A stretch of 64,000 nt of DNA from CALKZN01 sp050633785 (GTDB lineage: Bacteria; Pseudomonadota; Gammaproteobacteria; Arenicellales; Arenicellaceae), in contig JBOEHE010000036.1 in assembly GCA_050633785.1 (NCBI GenBank), forward strand, positions 44,942 to 108,941, given 5' to 3'. The notes below the pieces were generated by a model, which was given only the letters and a program-made list of their open reading frames with translations, had not been told where the DNA came from and searched no databases. Position 1 is the stretch's first letter. Each line of letters starts with the position of its first letter. The position numbers were made by a program, and so were the translations under genes. Of the stretch, positions 8,008 through 16,418 are shown one piece after another.

Positions 8008-9387
8008 TTACAGACCTCGCTTGCCTGACAATATCACTGGTACCAGGAGCAACAAATCATCTTCGCTTGACTGTGGTGGTGATTTGGTCATCAACGGGAA
8101 CCCATTATCATTGACTTGATTATTACCATCGATGACATATAAGAACCAGTCATCAGTGTGTTCGAACTCCCCCTGACGAACAGTGACAGCAATGCTTGTA
8201 TCCGACCACTGACTTGGAATCTGCACCTGTTTTTTCGTGCAATCGACATAGACTGGTACTTTGCAAACCACAACTCGGTGCCAACTGTCATCGACATATA
8301 ATTCATCAAAATACTCATAAGAGTTACGCTGGGTTCCATTTGATACCTGTCTTTGATACAACTGACTATATCGAACCGGGTCAACTGAAGTGCGTTGACG
8401 AAAACGTCGATACAAAGGCACACTATCATCAAAACCCTGCCAGGCCTGCTTACCGTTATACAACCAATCCAGAATGCCATTTTGCATATCTACAGCCGAG
8501 CTTTGGTGGATAAACTCATCAATCACCCATTGTTCTGGCTGTTGTTGCATATTGAAATTAGCAGCCGAGTCTGTAACCTCCAACGTGTCCACCGAGGTAT
8601 ATTCAGCGACTGAAATAGCACGCCATGCCGAACCAGGAACTGCAGCAGTGCCACGTTGACTCACATATTGGTTATTACGCTCGCTGGGCCTCCCTCCCCA
8701 CATTCGCATTATCTTGTTGTTAAATGTTCTGAATGTTCCTTTGAACTCTGTGTTTGTCAATTGAGCACCCTGATTGCTTGTTAATGTTTCACCATTAACA
8801 AAATCTACCGGTGTTTGCTGGTTTATACTGCCGTAATCAGCATCGTAATAGATAACTTGGTGGCTCTCTATTGGTCCATAGTACTGAACACGAGCTGTTG
8901 CCCCACTTGTTGTGCCAGTGATAATGTCACCCACCTGCGGAGCAGGACCACTGTTGAGCACAACCCGAGTGCGGCGCGCATAGTCTTTACCTACATCAAA
9001 GTCATCATAATGCCGGCGAAAAACATACAAGCGGTCGCTATCAAAATCAACCCGCCCCAGAATTGCACCACCATGAAAATGATCGTAGCGATATGATTGT
9101 GTTGAATTTTCAGAGACAACTGCTGTGGATACTTCACCATTGAACCGTCCATTATCATCCCAGGCTGTTTTTCTACCCAATGGGCTCGGGTTCTGACCCA
9201 AATCAGCTTTCCACCATAGTAATGGTTTAGGGTTTTGCTTTAAGGTAAAGCCCTGCCCCTGAATAGTCATTATTAAACCTTCAGTCACCAACTCGCCATC
9301 ATTGAGCAACACTCGATCAATAACGGGTTGGGCTTGAGCATTTAATACCGCTAGAATGCCAAAGAGCATTATTGATGTTTTAACCAT
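8008..9387 (-). CDS. Secreted protein of unknown function with a TIG-like N-terminus
   Basis: This 459-residue protein begins with a signal peptide (MVKTSIMLFGILAVLNAQA, cleavage near residue 19). The next segment (VIDRVLLNDGELVTEGLIM, then TIQGQGF) resembles the start of an IPT/TIG immunoglobulin-like domain. The middle is rich in aromatic and acidic residues and contains GDIITGTTSGATARV, a pattern seen in beta-rich surface or phage proteins. The C-terminus is a short hydrophobic run (LLLLVPVILSG) followed by KRGL. I do not recognise the whole protein. It is convergent with aglR, ending 2 bp away, so a role in sugar use is only a neighbourhood guess. Confidence 0.7.
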   Translation of the reverse strand: MVKTSIMLFGILAVLNAQAQPVIDRVLLNDGELVTEGLIMTIQGQGFTLKQNPKPLLWWKADLGQNPSPLGRKTAWDDNGRFNGEVSTAVVSENSTQSYRYDHFHGGAILGRVDFDSDRLYVFRRHYDDFDVGKDYARRTRVVLNSGPAPQVGDIITGTTSGATARVQYYGPIESHQVIYYDADYGSINQQTPVDFVNGETLTSNQGAQLTNTEFKGTFRTFNNKIMRMWGGRPSERNNQYVSQRGTAAVPGSAWRAISVAEYTSVDTLEVTDSAANFNMQQQPEQWVIDEFIHQSSAVDMQNGILDWLYNGKQAWQGFDDSVPLYRRFRQRTSVDPVRYSQLYQRQVSNGTQRNSYEYFDELYVDDSWHRVVVCKVPVYVDCTKKQVQIPSQWSDTSIAVTVRQGEFEHTDDWFLYVIDGNNQVNDNGFPLMTKSPPQSSEDDLLLLVPVILSGKRGL

Positions 9388-9546
9388 TAGCACCCGGCCT
9401 GATAAATCAGGAAAACTGTTTTAATTCCTGAAATTAGCACGCCATGCTATGTTCGACTTGTAAATAGCGAACATCAAAACACTTCCAATAAGCATTTTAT
9501 GGGGTGTTTATAGAACCTTTACGATGCTATTTATAGGACAAGGTCG

Positions 9547-9990
9547 CTACATTTGCACCGTTTCATCCATTTCGCCAAAGCACAAAACATAGCCGTTGTT
9601 GTCTGTAATATAAAATTCTTTCATACCATACCAGGTCGTTTGCAGTGGTTTAACTACATCTATGCCAGCATCCGTATATTGTTGAAATAAAGAACTAACC
9701 TGTTTAACCCGTATATAGATTGTTGCCGCAGCACCTATATCAGCGCCTTGCAAAGCAGGCACATCCCTTTCAAAACTATCACGACGTTGCAGCATAATTT
9801 CCACTGGACCATTGATCACATGTGCCCAGATATAATCCTTATCCGATTGCAGCTGATCATGAAAACCTGTTTTATCTTCAGTGACTGACATATTTAAGCG
9901 AAAGCCCAGTTTATTGGTATAAAAGTCAACAGTGTCAGTGATATTGTCCACCATTAGATTAGGTACTAATGTTTCAGCATTCAAACTCAT
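9547..9990 (-). CDS. VOC-family (glyoxalase/bleomycin-resistance-like) protein
   Basis: This 147-residue cytoplasmic protein has the paired beta-alpha-beta-beta-beta fold signature: TLVPNLMVDNITDTVDFYTN at the N-terminus and a second half ending in KEFYITDNNGYVLCFGE, with E at the usual metal-ligand position. Members are often drug- or metabolite-binding or isomerising enzymes; the substrate cannot be read here. Its ATG overlaps the stop of the upstream exporter gene by four bases, and AGGAG precedes it, so the two are translationally coupled and share TetR control. Confidence 0.8.
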   Translation of the reverse strand: MSLNAETLVPNLMVDNITDTVDFYTNKLGFRLNMSVTEDKTGFHDQLQSDKDYIWAHVINGPVEIMLQRRDSFERDVPALQGADIGAAATIYIRVKQVSSLFQQYTDAGIDVVKPLQTTWYGMKEFYITDNNGYVLCFGEMDETVQM

Positions 9991-10883
9991 TTTTCATTGT
10001 CTCCTTTGGAGTGATTTGCCAGTAATAAACCCATTACGACAATTACTATACCGACAACTGTAACCGAACTGAACGTTTCATTAAGAAAAAAATAGGATGC
10101 TAATGCAGCTACCACAGGCACCAAGTAAAACAGACTTGCCACCTTGCTTAATGAGCCATAGCGAATCATCAGATACAGCAAACTCAAAGCACCTACAGAA
10201 ACGCCAATCGTCATATATCCCAGAGCCAAAACAAATTCACCAGACCATAGCACGCGGTATTCACTGATCAGCAGCAGCAGCAATATGCAGGCGAGAGCAG
10301 AGACGAAAGACTGAATCGCTCCCCCAACAAATAGATTCATGTTACTGCAAAACTTCTTTTGATATAAATTCCCTGCGGTCAGAGAAAATAAACCAAGAAC
10401 AGATAATGCCACGGATGCCAAGCCTACAGAGTCAAACTCTATATTGTCATAGACAACCCAGGCCACTCCAATCAAGCCCAGAACCAAGCCTAACCATTGC
10501 AATCTACTCAAAGTTTCACCAACTACCCTCTTTGCCAATATGCCGATAAAGATGGGTTGTAATGCAATGATCAACGCTGATAGAGCTGGAGACATGCCAA
10601 TAGCCATTGATTCAAATACACCAATCGAAAACAAACCTACTGTCAACAAGCCAGCGACAGCAATATGCGCAGAATTCTTAAAAGAGTGTTTATTGAGGTT
10701 TGAAGTGACCAATGCCAGCAACAGTAAAATGACCGATGCCAGAAAAAAGCGCCAACTGAGAAAGCTCAGAGGATTAGCGTAACTCAAACCATATTTGGTA
10801 CCGATAAAACCTGAACCATACAAAATAATAAACGCCATCGGCAAACCAGCATTGCTTGTTGTCAGTTTCATAATATCAACCAT
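9987..10883 (-). CDS. EamA/DMT-family exporter
   Basis: This 298-residue inner-membrane protein has two EamA repeats and about ten predicted helices, the first being residues 13-33. Such proteins export amino acids, drugs or other small metabolites; the substrate is unknown. An alternative ATG at 10871 is possible because neither start has a clear Shine-Dalgarno. The gene diverges from a TetR regulator, and two near-identical palindromes lie in the 92-bp spacer. Co-transcription with the VOC gene suggests a small detoxification unit. Confidence 0.83.
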   Translation of the reverse strand: MVDIMKLTTSNAGLPMAFIILYGSGFIGTKYGLSYANPLSFLSWRFFLASVILLLLALVTSNLNKHSFKNSAHIAVAGLLTVGLFSIGVFESMAIGMSPALSALIIALQPIFIGILAKRVVGETLSRLQWLGLVLGLIGVAWVVYDNIEFDSVGLASVALSVLGLFSLTAGNLYQKKFCSNMNLFVGGAIQSFVSALACILLLLLISEYRVLWSGEFVLALGYMTIGVSVGALSLLYLMIRYGSLSKVASLFYLVPVVAALASYFFLNETFSSVTVVGIVIVVMGLLLANHSKGDNEK

Positions 10884-10904
10884 TTAAGTGTGTTCAAAAA
10901 CCAA

Positions 10905-10922
10905 TTGTACCAATCAGTACAA
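10905..10922. promoter_or_regulatory. TetR-type operator, copy 1
   Basis: TTGTACCAATCAGTACAA is an 18-bp imperfect palindrome. It matches a second site centred 26 bp away, on the other side of the divergent promoter region. Confidence 0.7.
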
Positions 10923-10930
10923 TTAACATC

Positions 10931-10948
10931 TTGTACCAACTGGTACAA
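10931..10948. promoter_or_regulatory. TetR-type operator, copy 2
   Basis: TTGTACCAACTGGTACAA has perfect 8-bp arms around a 2-bp centre. Being the more symmetric copy and closer to the regulator gene, it is the better candidate for autoregulation. Confidence 0.75.
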
Positions 10949-10975
10949 TAAAGTCAATTGTTTTATAATAAAAAT

Positions 10976-11557
10976 ATGGTTACCGAAAAAAAACGCATAC
11001 CCAAAGGGTCAGGGCGCGACAAAATCTTGCGAGCTGCAACTGAGCTATTTCTGGACCATGGCTTTGAAGCCACCAGCCCACAAGCCATTTACGCCAAAAG
11101 TGGTGTTGGGCAAGGCAGCTTTTATTACCACTTCAACAGCAAGATAGCCTTGATGGACTGTGTGCTGGAAGGTATCTGCACCACCATTGAACAGGAACTG
11201 GTGGAGATCACCGCTGAAACAGATGACCCATGGCAACGCATAGAGTTGTATCTGGCCAGAAGATTACGTGGCACTAAAGGCTGCCGCCTTGGACGGTTTA
11301 TTTATGAAGACACCAGCAATAGCAAGGAAGTATCAAAACACATTGATGGTTATCTCAAATTGATTCGGGGGTTTCTCAGCGAAAACCTGCTTGCGACCCA
11401 GCACAAGCAACAGATCAGCCAAAAGCTCAGCGCTGATAGTTTAGCGGATTTGATAATTACACAGATTCAAGGAGCCTATGTACTCAGCAGAATGCAGCGG
11501 GATGGTAATTTATTACAGCAAAAATTGGATGAGTTAAAAGTGCTGTTGTTGAAATAA
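10976..11557 (+). CDS. TetR-family repressor
   Basis: This 193-residue regulator has an N-terminal TetR helix-turn-helix (residues about 13-55), including ILRAATELFLDHGFEATSPQ and GVGQGSFYYHFNSK, the usual recognition-helix pattern. The C-terminal part is a helical ligand-binding domain. I take the ATG at 10976; an in-frame TTG at 10958 would add six residues. The gene faces away from the exporter/VOC pair, and two palindromic sites lie between them, so repression of the exporter and of itself is likely. The inducer is unknown. Confidence 0.85.
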   Translation: MVTEKKRIPKGSGRDKILRAATELFLDHGFEATSPQAIYAKSGVGQGSFYYHFNSKIALMDCVLEGICTTIEQELVEITAETDDPWQRIELYLARRLRGTKGCRLGRFIYEDTSNSKEVSKHIDGYLKLIRGFLSENLLATQHKQQISQKLSADSLADLIITQIQGAYVLSRMQRDGNLLQQKLDELKVLLLK

Positions 11558-11711
11558 AAAAGTTGACACAAAGCGGTTAACAGTAATTCTACTTGTTTCT
11601 AATTAAGAAAAAAAATTTTAATATCATATACTTATGACTAAAAACTCGTATTTAATCTGAGCCTTCTCCCTATTACCTATATAAGCACTTAAAGGAGAAA
11701 GCTTGTACTGT

Positions 11712-12719
11712 TTACGATGAAAAACTCATACTCTGCCGATGCAGGCTGCCACCTTTCCAAATCCTGGACTCGTTGAAATAATGCAAAAATGTTAAGGTAT
11801 TCAAAACCATGATTACCGCCATTGATGGCGTATTAGACAACCAGAAGCTCAAGGACAAAGCCAATAATGGACAGACCACTAAAGGTGGAAAATACAACAG
11901 AGCCGACAATCGATATAAAACATTACTGGCTTTGCTGGATAGACGGTTTTGATCATGCACTATATAAACAGAGAAGGCCGTTATATCGTGAATAATTCGA
12001 GGAATCATTATCACAAAAACACTGTATCCCCAAACCATCAATAACAAACAGCACCAGAGCATCACATTATTGCTCACTATAAACCAGCTGCCCATTGCTG
12101 TTTTCGAAGATTTCACAAGCAGCCAGCTGCAATAACTGGCGATGCCTAATAATATTACGCAGGTCGCTAGTACAGTAATAAAGGCATTGCCAACGCCCAG
12201 ATAACTCAAACCTGCAATAATACTGCCTGGGCTGAATATCCAAATAAAAACTATTGAAGCACTCGAAGTTGCAAATATTTTCCATCCTAAAAAAGCCTTT
12301 CCTGGTTTAATTCTAGATAATGAAATCGCAATTCCGAACTGTTGACTGAGCACATGGTACATTGTGGTTACAGCGAAAAAAACCAGGAAAGCCCCACCTC
12401 CTATTAAAAAAGGCAAGCCACAGCCGATTAGCGCAGTCAGAACGATTAAAGGGAAAAAACTACCCTTATAGTAGTCCAAGTATTCACGATCTGCATAACT
12501 GAAAAAGCTAGCCAATATGTGAGGCGTACCAAAAACGATGGCCCACCAGGCCCAATCCGTGGGTTTAACTGGCAAATAATATCTTCTGAGTTGCAAATCA
12601 AATAGAGAATAATCAATTAATACAACGAGCAGGCATAGTGGAACAACCAGATATAACGATAACAACCAGCGTGCGGACACAACCCAAAAAGGAGGTTGAT
12701 ATTTTGTTGTTGCTTGCAA
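11712..12719 (-). CDS. Polytopic membrane protein of unknown function with conserved-looking histidines
   Basis: This 335-residue protein has about eight to nine predicted membrane helices. Histidines and acidic residues sit at helix edges in the motifs GTPHIL, TTMYHVLSQQ, RIIHDITAFSVYIVHDQN and FLHYFNESRIWKGG, suggesting a membrane-embedded metal or haem site, or an oxygenase-like active site of the Brp/Blh style. That comparison is an impression only. The start appears to be TTG, since no ATG occurs in frame before residue 120. It stands alone, flanked by non-coding DNA. Confidence 0.65.
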   Translation of the reverse strand: MQATTKYQPPFWVVSARWLLSLYLVVPLCLLVVLIDYSLFDLQLRRYYLPVKPTDWAWWAIVFGTPHILASFFSYADREYLDYYKGSFFPLIVLTALIGCGLPFLIGGGAFLVFFAVTTMYHVLSQQFGIAISLSRIKPGKAFLGWKIFATSSASIVFIWIFSPGSIIAGLSYLGVGNAFITVLATCVILLGIASYCSWLLVKSSKTAMGSWFIVSNNVMLWCCLLLMVWGYSVFVIMIPRIIHDITAFSVYIVHDQNRLSSKASNVLYRLSALLYFPPLVVCPLLALSLSFWLSNTPSMAVIMVLNTLTFLHYFNESRIWKGGSLHRQSMSFSS

Positions 12720-13093
12720 TTGTTTATGTCCAATCAGAAATCAAGCATTCTGGCCTTAATAAAAACTCTTTTATTTTCAATAACATCCATATTTTTATGT
12801 TTTGTATCTGCATACTTGACTCCCTCTTTCCTAGTAGAGTTTTGATATTGTCAAAAGTATCAAAAACATAATACTTTATCAAATTGCTTGTTTAAAAAAC
12901 TCTGGGCTATCAGCAATATTATTTTACTCAAACCATTAACTGCCTTGATGAATAGGTTCAACTAAAAGAAGCTATGTTCCAGAATCAATATCGTTAATAC
13001 CCCCCTGTTTTAACCTTTATTTTTACGCGAAATATGGACTATTCCAGAGTTTCTCTATCATTGAAATCAATAACACCTTAGATTATGTAGGAT
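12720..13093. other. Intergenic region, no gene seen
   Basis: These 374 AT-rich bases lie upstream of the leftward membrane-protein gene and downstream of the leftward DUF1697 gene. An inverted repeat TTTTGATA (12840-12847) / TATCAAAA (12858-12865) could be a regulator site for the membrane-protein gene. No coding frame or RNA gene was recognised. Confidence 0.5.
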
Positions 13094-13639
13094 TTACCCT
13101 GCAGCTAATTCCTTTAGTTTTTCCAAGGTCTTCCAATTACGAGTAGTTGCAGAAACCTGTAATACTTTTTCAATTAAGTTATTGGTTAATCTGGTTCGTC
13201 CATAACCGTTCGGACAATGTAAATACACCGAAGAACCGATGACTTTCAAACGTTCCGGTTCTTTTGCCTGTTGCTCGAGAACCTGGCAGCTTTGAACAAC
13301 AGGTTCAGCAGAGAGAAACACCACGAGAAACTGTGTTCCATCATCTATATCCCTGCTATTTCCGAATGGAAAACTGTCCATTACTGCTTGCCATTGTTGT
13401 TGGGTTCTTAGTGTAACTGGCACAGGAAAACCAAAGCGTTGTTCTATCAGATTTTCAATCTGTTGCTGAATAAGAACTGTATTATCAAGCTGAGTATCAA
13501 ACAAAATATTGCCACTCTGAATATAGGTACTGACATTGGTGAAACCTGCGGATTCAAAGGCTGCACGCAAGTCAGCCATTTTGACTTTTTTGTGTCCGCC
13601 AACATTAATACCACGCAACAAAGCAATATAGCGAATCAT
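13094..13639 (-). CDS. DUF1697 family protein
   Basis: This 181-residue soluble protein has the family's hallmark N-terminus, IRYIALLRGINVGGHKKVKM, followed by LRAAFESAGFTNVSTYIQSGN. The C-terminus has NGYGRTRLTNNLIEK and the closing ATTRNWKTLEKL motif, so it is full length. The biochemical function of the family is not established. The frame is open five codons further, but the ATG at 13639 has GGAGGG upstream. It follows a small membrane-protein gene by 20 bp and may share its transcript. Confidence 0.85.
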   Translation of the reverse strand: MIRYIALLRGINVGGHKKVKMADLRAAFESAGFTNVSTYIQSGNILFDTQLDNTVLIQQQIENLIEQRFGFPVPVTLRTQQQWQAVMDSFPFGNSRDIDDGTQFLVVFLSAEPVVQSCQVLEQQAKEPERLKVIGSSVYLHCPNGYGRTRLTNNLIEKVLQVSATTRNWKTLEKLKELAAG

Positions 13640-13659
13640 ATTTATTCCCTCCAAATAAC

Positions 13660-14064
13660 CTATGGAAATACCAGTACAGAGCTACGATCACCCAGTAACC
13701 ACTGCATGACATCACGAATATCAAATACCAGACTGATAGATATAGTCAACACAGCAATAGCCGCAAAAATTCGATACCCTATAAACTGTTTGCTGCGAAT
13801 ATCTTTCGCCAACAAAACCATCGGCAGTACCCATAGAAAATGTCCAAGACCAAACAATTTGGTAACTTGATTCTTTTCTGCGACAAAAACGCCATAGGCA
13901 ACCAGAGTATTAAGTACTTGGGCTAATAAAAGCCAGCGGGCAGCTTTGTATCGAATAAATAGAACCGGGCCTATAAACAACACTATTTGCATCCAGCTTA
14001 TCCAGGGTTTGATGTGCTCTGGTAAGTAGTTTCCTGCATCCATCATTAATTGAAATGAATTCAT
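13660..14064 (-). CDS. Small four-helix membrane protein
   Basis: This 134-residue protein has four predicted membrane helices (roughly residues 25-42, 47-64, 76-92 and 102-122). I do not recognise a named family, though the size resembles small uncharacterised inner-membrane proteins. The ATG at 14064 is preferred to an upstream TTG at 14079. It lies 31 bp downstream of the HugZ-like gene and 20 bp upstream of the DUF1697 gene, all on the same strand, so a three-gene transcript is plausible. Confidence 0.7.
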   Translation of the reverse strand: MNSFQLMMDAGNYLPEHIKPWISWMQIVLFIGPVLFIRYKAARWLLLAQVLNTLVAYGVFVAEKNQVTKLFGLGHFLWVLPMVLLAKDIRSKQFIGYRIFAAIAVLTISISLVFDIRDVMQWLLGDRSSVLVFP

Positions 14065-14095
14065 CGTCGTATTTTTCAACGTTAAGTTTTATAAG

Positions 14096-14590
14096 CTACG
14101 GCTTTTGTGGACTGATATGCTCTGGACTTGATGCAAAGCCTCCTTTATCCAAGTGATAAGCACGACCAAAACCTTCTACATAACGACCACCCTGAGGACT
14201 AAGTTTGAATAAAGAAAAATCTGGTAATGATTGCAAAAGCTGTATTACATCACCATGTCTCTGGCTGAACATTTCCATTATTTCTTCTTTATTTTCAGGT
14301 AGTTGTTCTGCTACAACCTGATATTGCAAACGCAAACGCGCATAAATCTGTTCAGAATCTTGTTCGTCTTCGATAATCAATACCGAAGCCTCTGGGTTAA
14401 TTTGTAAATTATGTGTATGCCCGGCAAGCCCACTGATAAATACATACAATACGCCTTCAGAAAAGTCGCAGATATAAGGAGCATAAGAGGCAAAGGGTTG
14501 GCCTTCAGCATTAATAGTCGCCAGAAATAAGCTTTGCTGAGATGCCAGCAATTCAGTAATTTTTGGTTTTATTGTTGCTTCATTAGTCAT
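14096..14590 (-). CDS. HugZ/HutZ-like pyridoxamine-phosphate-oxidase-fold protein
   Basis: This 164-residue protein has a split-barrel flavin/haem-binding fold. Residues 17-50 (SQQSLFLATINAEGQPFASY) form the first strands, and the C-terminal GGRYVEGFGRAYHL matches the haem-utilisation proteins HutZ and HugZ, in which a histidine in the C-terminal tail binds haem. General stress or flavin-reducing roles are also known in this superfamily. No haem-uptake genes are nearby, so a role in haem breakdown is plausible but not supported by context. Confidence 0.75.
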   Translation of the reverse strand: MTNEATIKPKITELLASQQSLFLATINAEGQPFASYAPYICDFSEGVLYVFISGLAGHTHNLQINPEASVLIIEDEQDSEQIYARLRLQYQVVAEQLPENKEEIMEMFSQRHGDVIQLLQSLPDFSLFKLSPQGGRYVEGFGRAYHLDKGGFASSPEHISPQKP

Positions 14591-14781
14591 TATGTCGTTT
14601 TTTTCCTTTTCCAGTTAATAATATTGTCATTTGATCAGCTCTTTTATTAAACTGAATATGTGTTAACTTAGCATAGCTTTTGATAAGAAATACCTTATCA
14701 TTGTTTAAGCAGACAGTTACAGGCAATCTGGACTAAAACTGTCAAAGCCACGTACTAGGTCACTTTGAATCAATACGCTTT

Positions 14782-15834
14782 ATGGAAAAACTCAATCGCT
14801 CAATCGTTGCGCCACTTATCATACTTGCCACAATTGGTGTTTTTTATGTTCTGGTAGTTGGCAAAGCCTTTTTAGTACCATTGGCTGTTGCTTTGATGGT
14901 CTGGTATATCATTAATGCTTTGAGCCGAACTTATACCCGCTTTATACCATTTTTAAATGAACCTAATTTTTGGACCACATTAGCTTCGGTATTCAGCATT
15001 GGTTTGTTTATGTATTTCGCAATCGACATGGTGCGCAGCAATATTGGTGATGTCACTGCGGCCGCACCAGGCTATAAAGCCAACTTAGATGTACTTACAC
15101 AAAAACTGGTCAGTAAGTTTGGTCTCGAACATACTCCCAGCGTCAATGATGTACTGGGTTCAATTGAAATTGCACCGATAATTAATAAGTTGGCTGGTTC
15201 TTTTACCGATATGATCAGTAATGTATTTCTAGTACTGTTTTATGTGCTATTTATGCTTTTGGAACAAGGAACATTCCCAAAAAAAATTCGCTCTTTGTTT
15301 CCTGAAAGTAAACGTCGTGATTCAATAACCAGCATCCTGGGCCACGCACAAAGCGATATTCAGACTTATATCTGGATAAAAACCCTGACCAGCGCTTCCA
15401 CAGGTTTGGTGAGCTACTTAGTCTTGCTTTGGGTTGGTGTTGATTTTGCAGGCTTCTGGGCATTCACCATTTTTCTATTAAATTTTATCCCTACCATTGG
15501 CTCTATCATAGCAACAGTTTTCCCAGCCTTGCTTGCTCTAATTCAATTTGACACTTTCTATCAATGCTTTGTAGTACTTGCCGGAGTTGGCGCAGTACAA
15601 GTCGTTGTTGGAAATTTCATCGAACCACGTTTGATGGGTAATACATTAAACTTGAGCCCTTTTGTGGTGATGATGTCATTAACCCTATGGGGCAGTATCT
15701 GGGGAATTGCCGGTATGTTTTTAAGTGTTCCAATTACAGTGATGCTGTTGATTATTTTTGCTCACTTTCATGCAACCAGACCAATTGCAGTGCTCTTGTC
15801 TGGAGACGGTAATTTGAAATTTACCGAGGAATAG
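14782..15834 (+). CDS. AI-2E/PerM-family transporter
   Basis: This 350-residue inner-membrane protein has helices near residues 8-45 and 65-85, a soluble middle domain (about 90-145), then the conserved C-terminal block of five helices including LNFIPTIGSIIATVFPALLAL and FIEPRLMGNTLNLSPFVVMMSL, both typical of the family. Members include the autoinducer-2 exporter TqsA and the sodium/proton antiporter UPF0118, so the substrate cannot be assigned. It converges with the leftward ogt gene, 2 bp away. Confidence 0.87.
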   Translation: MEKLNRSIVAPLIILATIGVFYVLVVGKAFLVPLAVALMVWYIINALSRTYTRFIPFLNEPNFWTTLASVFSIGLFMYFAIDMVRSNIGDVTAAAPGYKANLDVLTQKLVSKFGLEHTPSVNDVLGSIEIAPIINKLAGSFTDMISNVFLVLFYVLFMLLEQGTFPKKIRSLFPESKRRDSITSILGHAQSDIQTYIWIKTLTSASTGLVSYLVLLWVGVDFAGFWAFTIFLLNFIPTIGSIIATVFPALLALIQFDTFYQCFVVLAGVGAVQVVVGNFIEPRLMGNTLNLSPFVVMMSLTLWGSIWGIAGMFLSVPITVMLLIIFAHFHATRPIAVLLSGDGNLKFTEE

Positions 15835-15836
15835 TT

Positions 15837-16400
15837 TTAGTAACTTTGCAGCTGTTCCTGTTCCCACTCCAATATCTGGTGTTTCAGCTTTTTACCCCAA
15901 TGATAATCACCATATTCACCATCACTGCGAATAACCCTGTGACAAGGCAACAAAAAAGCGACAGGATTGGAGCCAACAGCTGAACCGACCGCTCGCACTG
16001 CATTCGGATTACCAATATTATCAGCAATTGTCTGATAAGTGACCGTTCTCCCAAACGGAATGTCGGCAAGTTCTTGCCACACTACCTGCTGAAACGGTGA
16101 CCCGAAAACATGCACAGTTATCGGCTGGGGTTCATCACCCATAACAAGAACCTGCTCTGCATAGCGCATAGTAAATCCAGGACTTTCAACCAGTTTGGCT
16201 AAGGGCCATTTTTTCATCAGACGTTTGATAGCATGATCCTGCCTCTGCTTTTTATCGACATTAAAATCGATAGCACTCAAACCATGTTCTGTAGCTGCAA
16301 CCATGATTTTACCCAAGATCGAATCATGCTGAGAATAATAGACAGTTTCAACCACACTGGTTGTGTTTGCCCATAAAAAATTTACCACTCGGTTTTGCAT
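15837..16400 (-). CDS. ogt: Methylated-DNA-protein-cysteine methyltransferase
   Basis: This 187-residue DNA-repair protein removes alkyl groups from O6-alkylguanine by irreversible transfer to its own cysteine. The active site is PCHRVI with C153, and the DNA-binding helix region AVRAVGSAVGSNP lies just before it. The N-terminal domain is the short ribonuclease-H-like domain of Ogt, with no Ada DNA-binding domain. No Shine-Dalgarno is visible before the ATG at 16400. It is 18 bp downstream of ctpA on the same strand. Confidence 0.88.
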   Translation of the reverse strand: MQNRVVNFLWANTTSVVETVYYSQHDSILGKIMVAATEHGLSAIDFNVDKKQRQDHAIKRLMKKWPLAKLVESPGFTMRYAEQVLVMGDEPQPITVHVFGSPFQQVVWQELADIPFGRTVTYQTIADNIGNPNAVRAVGSAVGSNPVAFLLPCHRVIRSDGEYGDYHWGKKLKHQILEWEQEQLQSY

Positions 16401-16418
16401 CTGGGATTGTCAATGATT

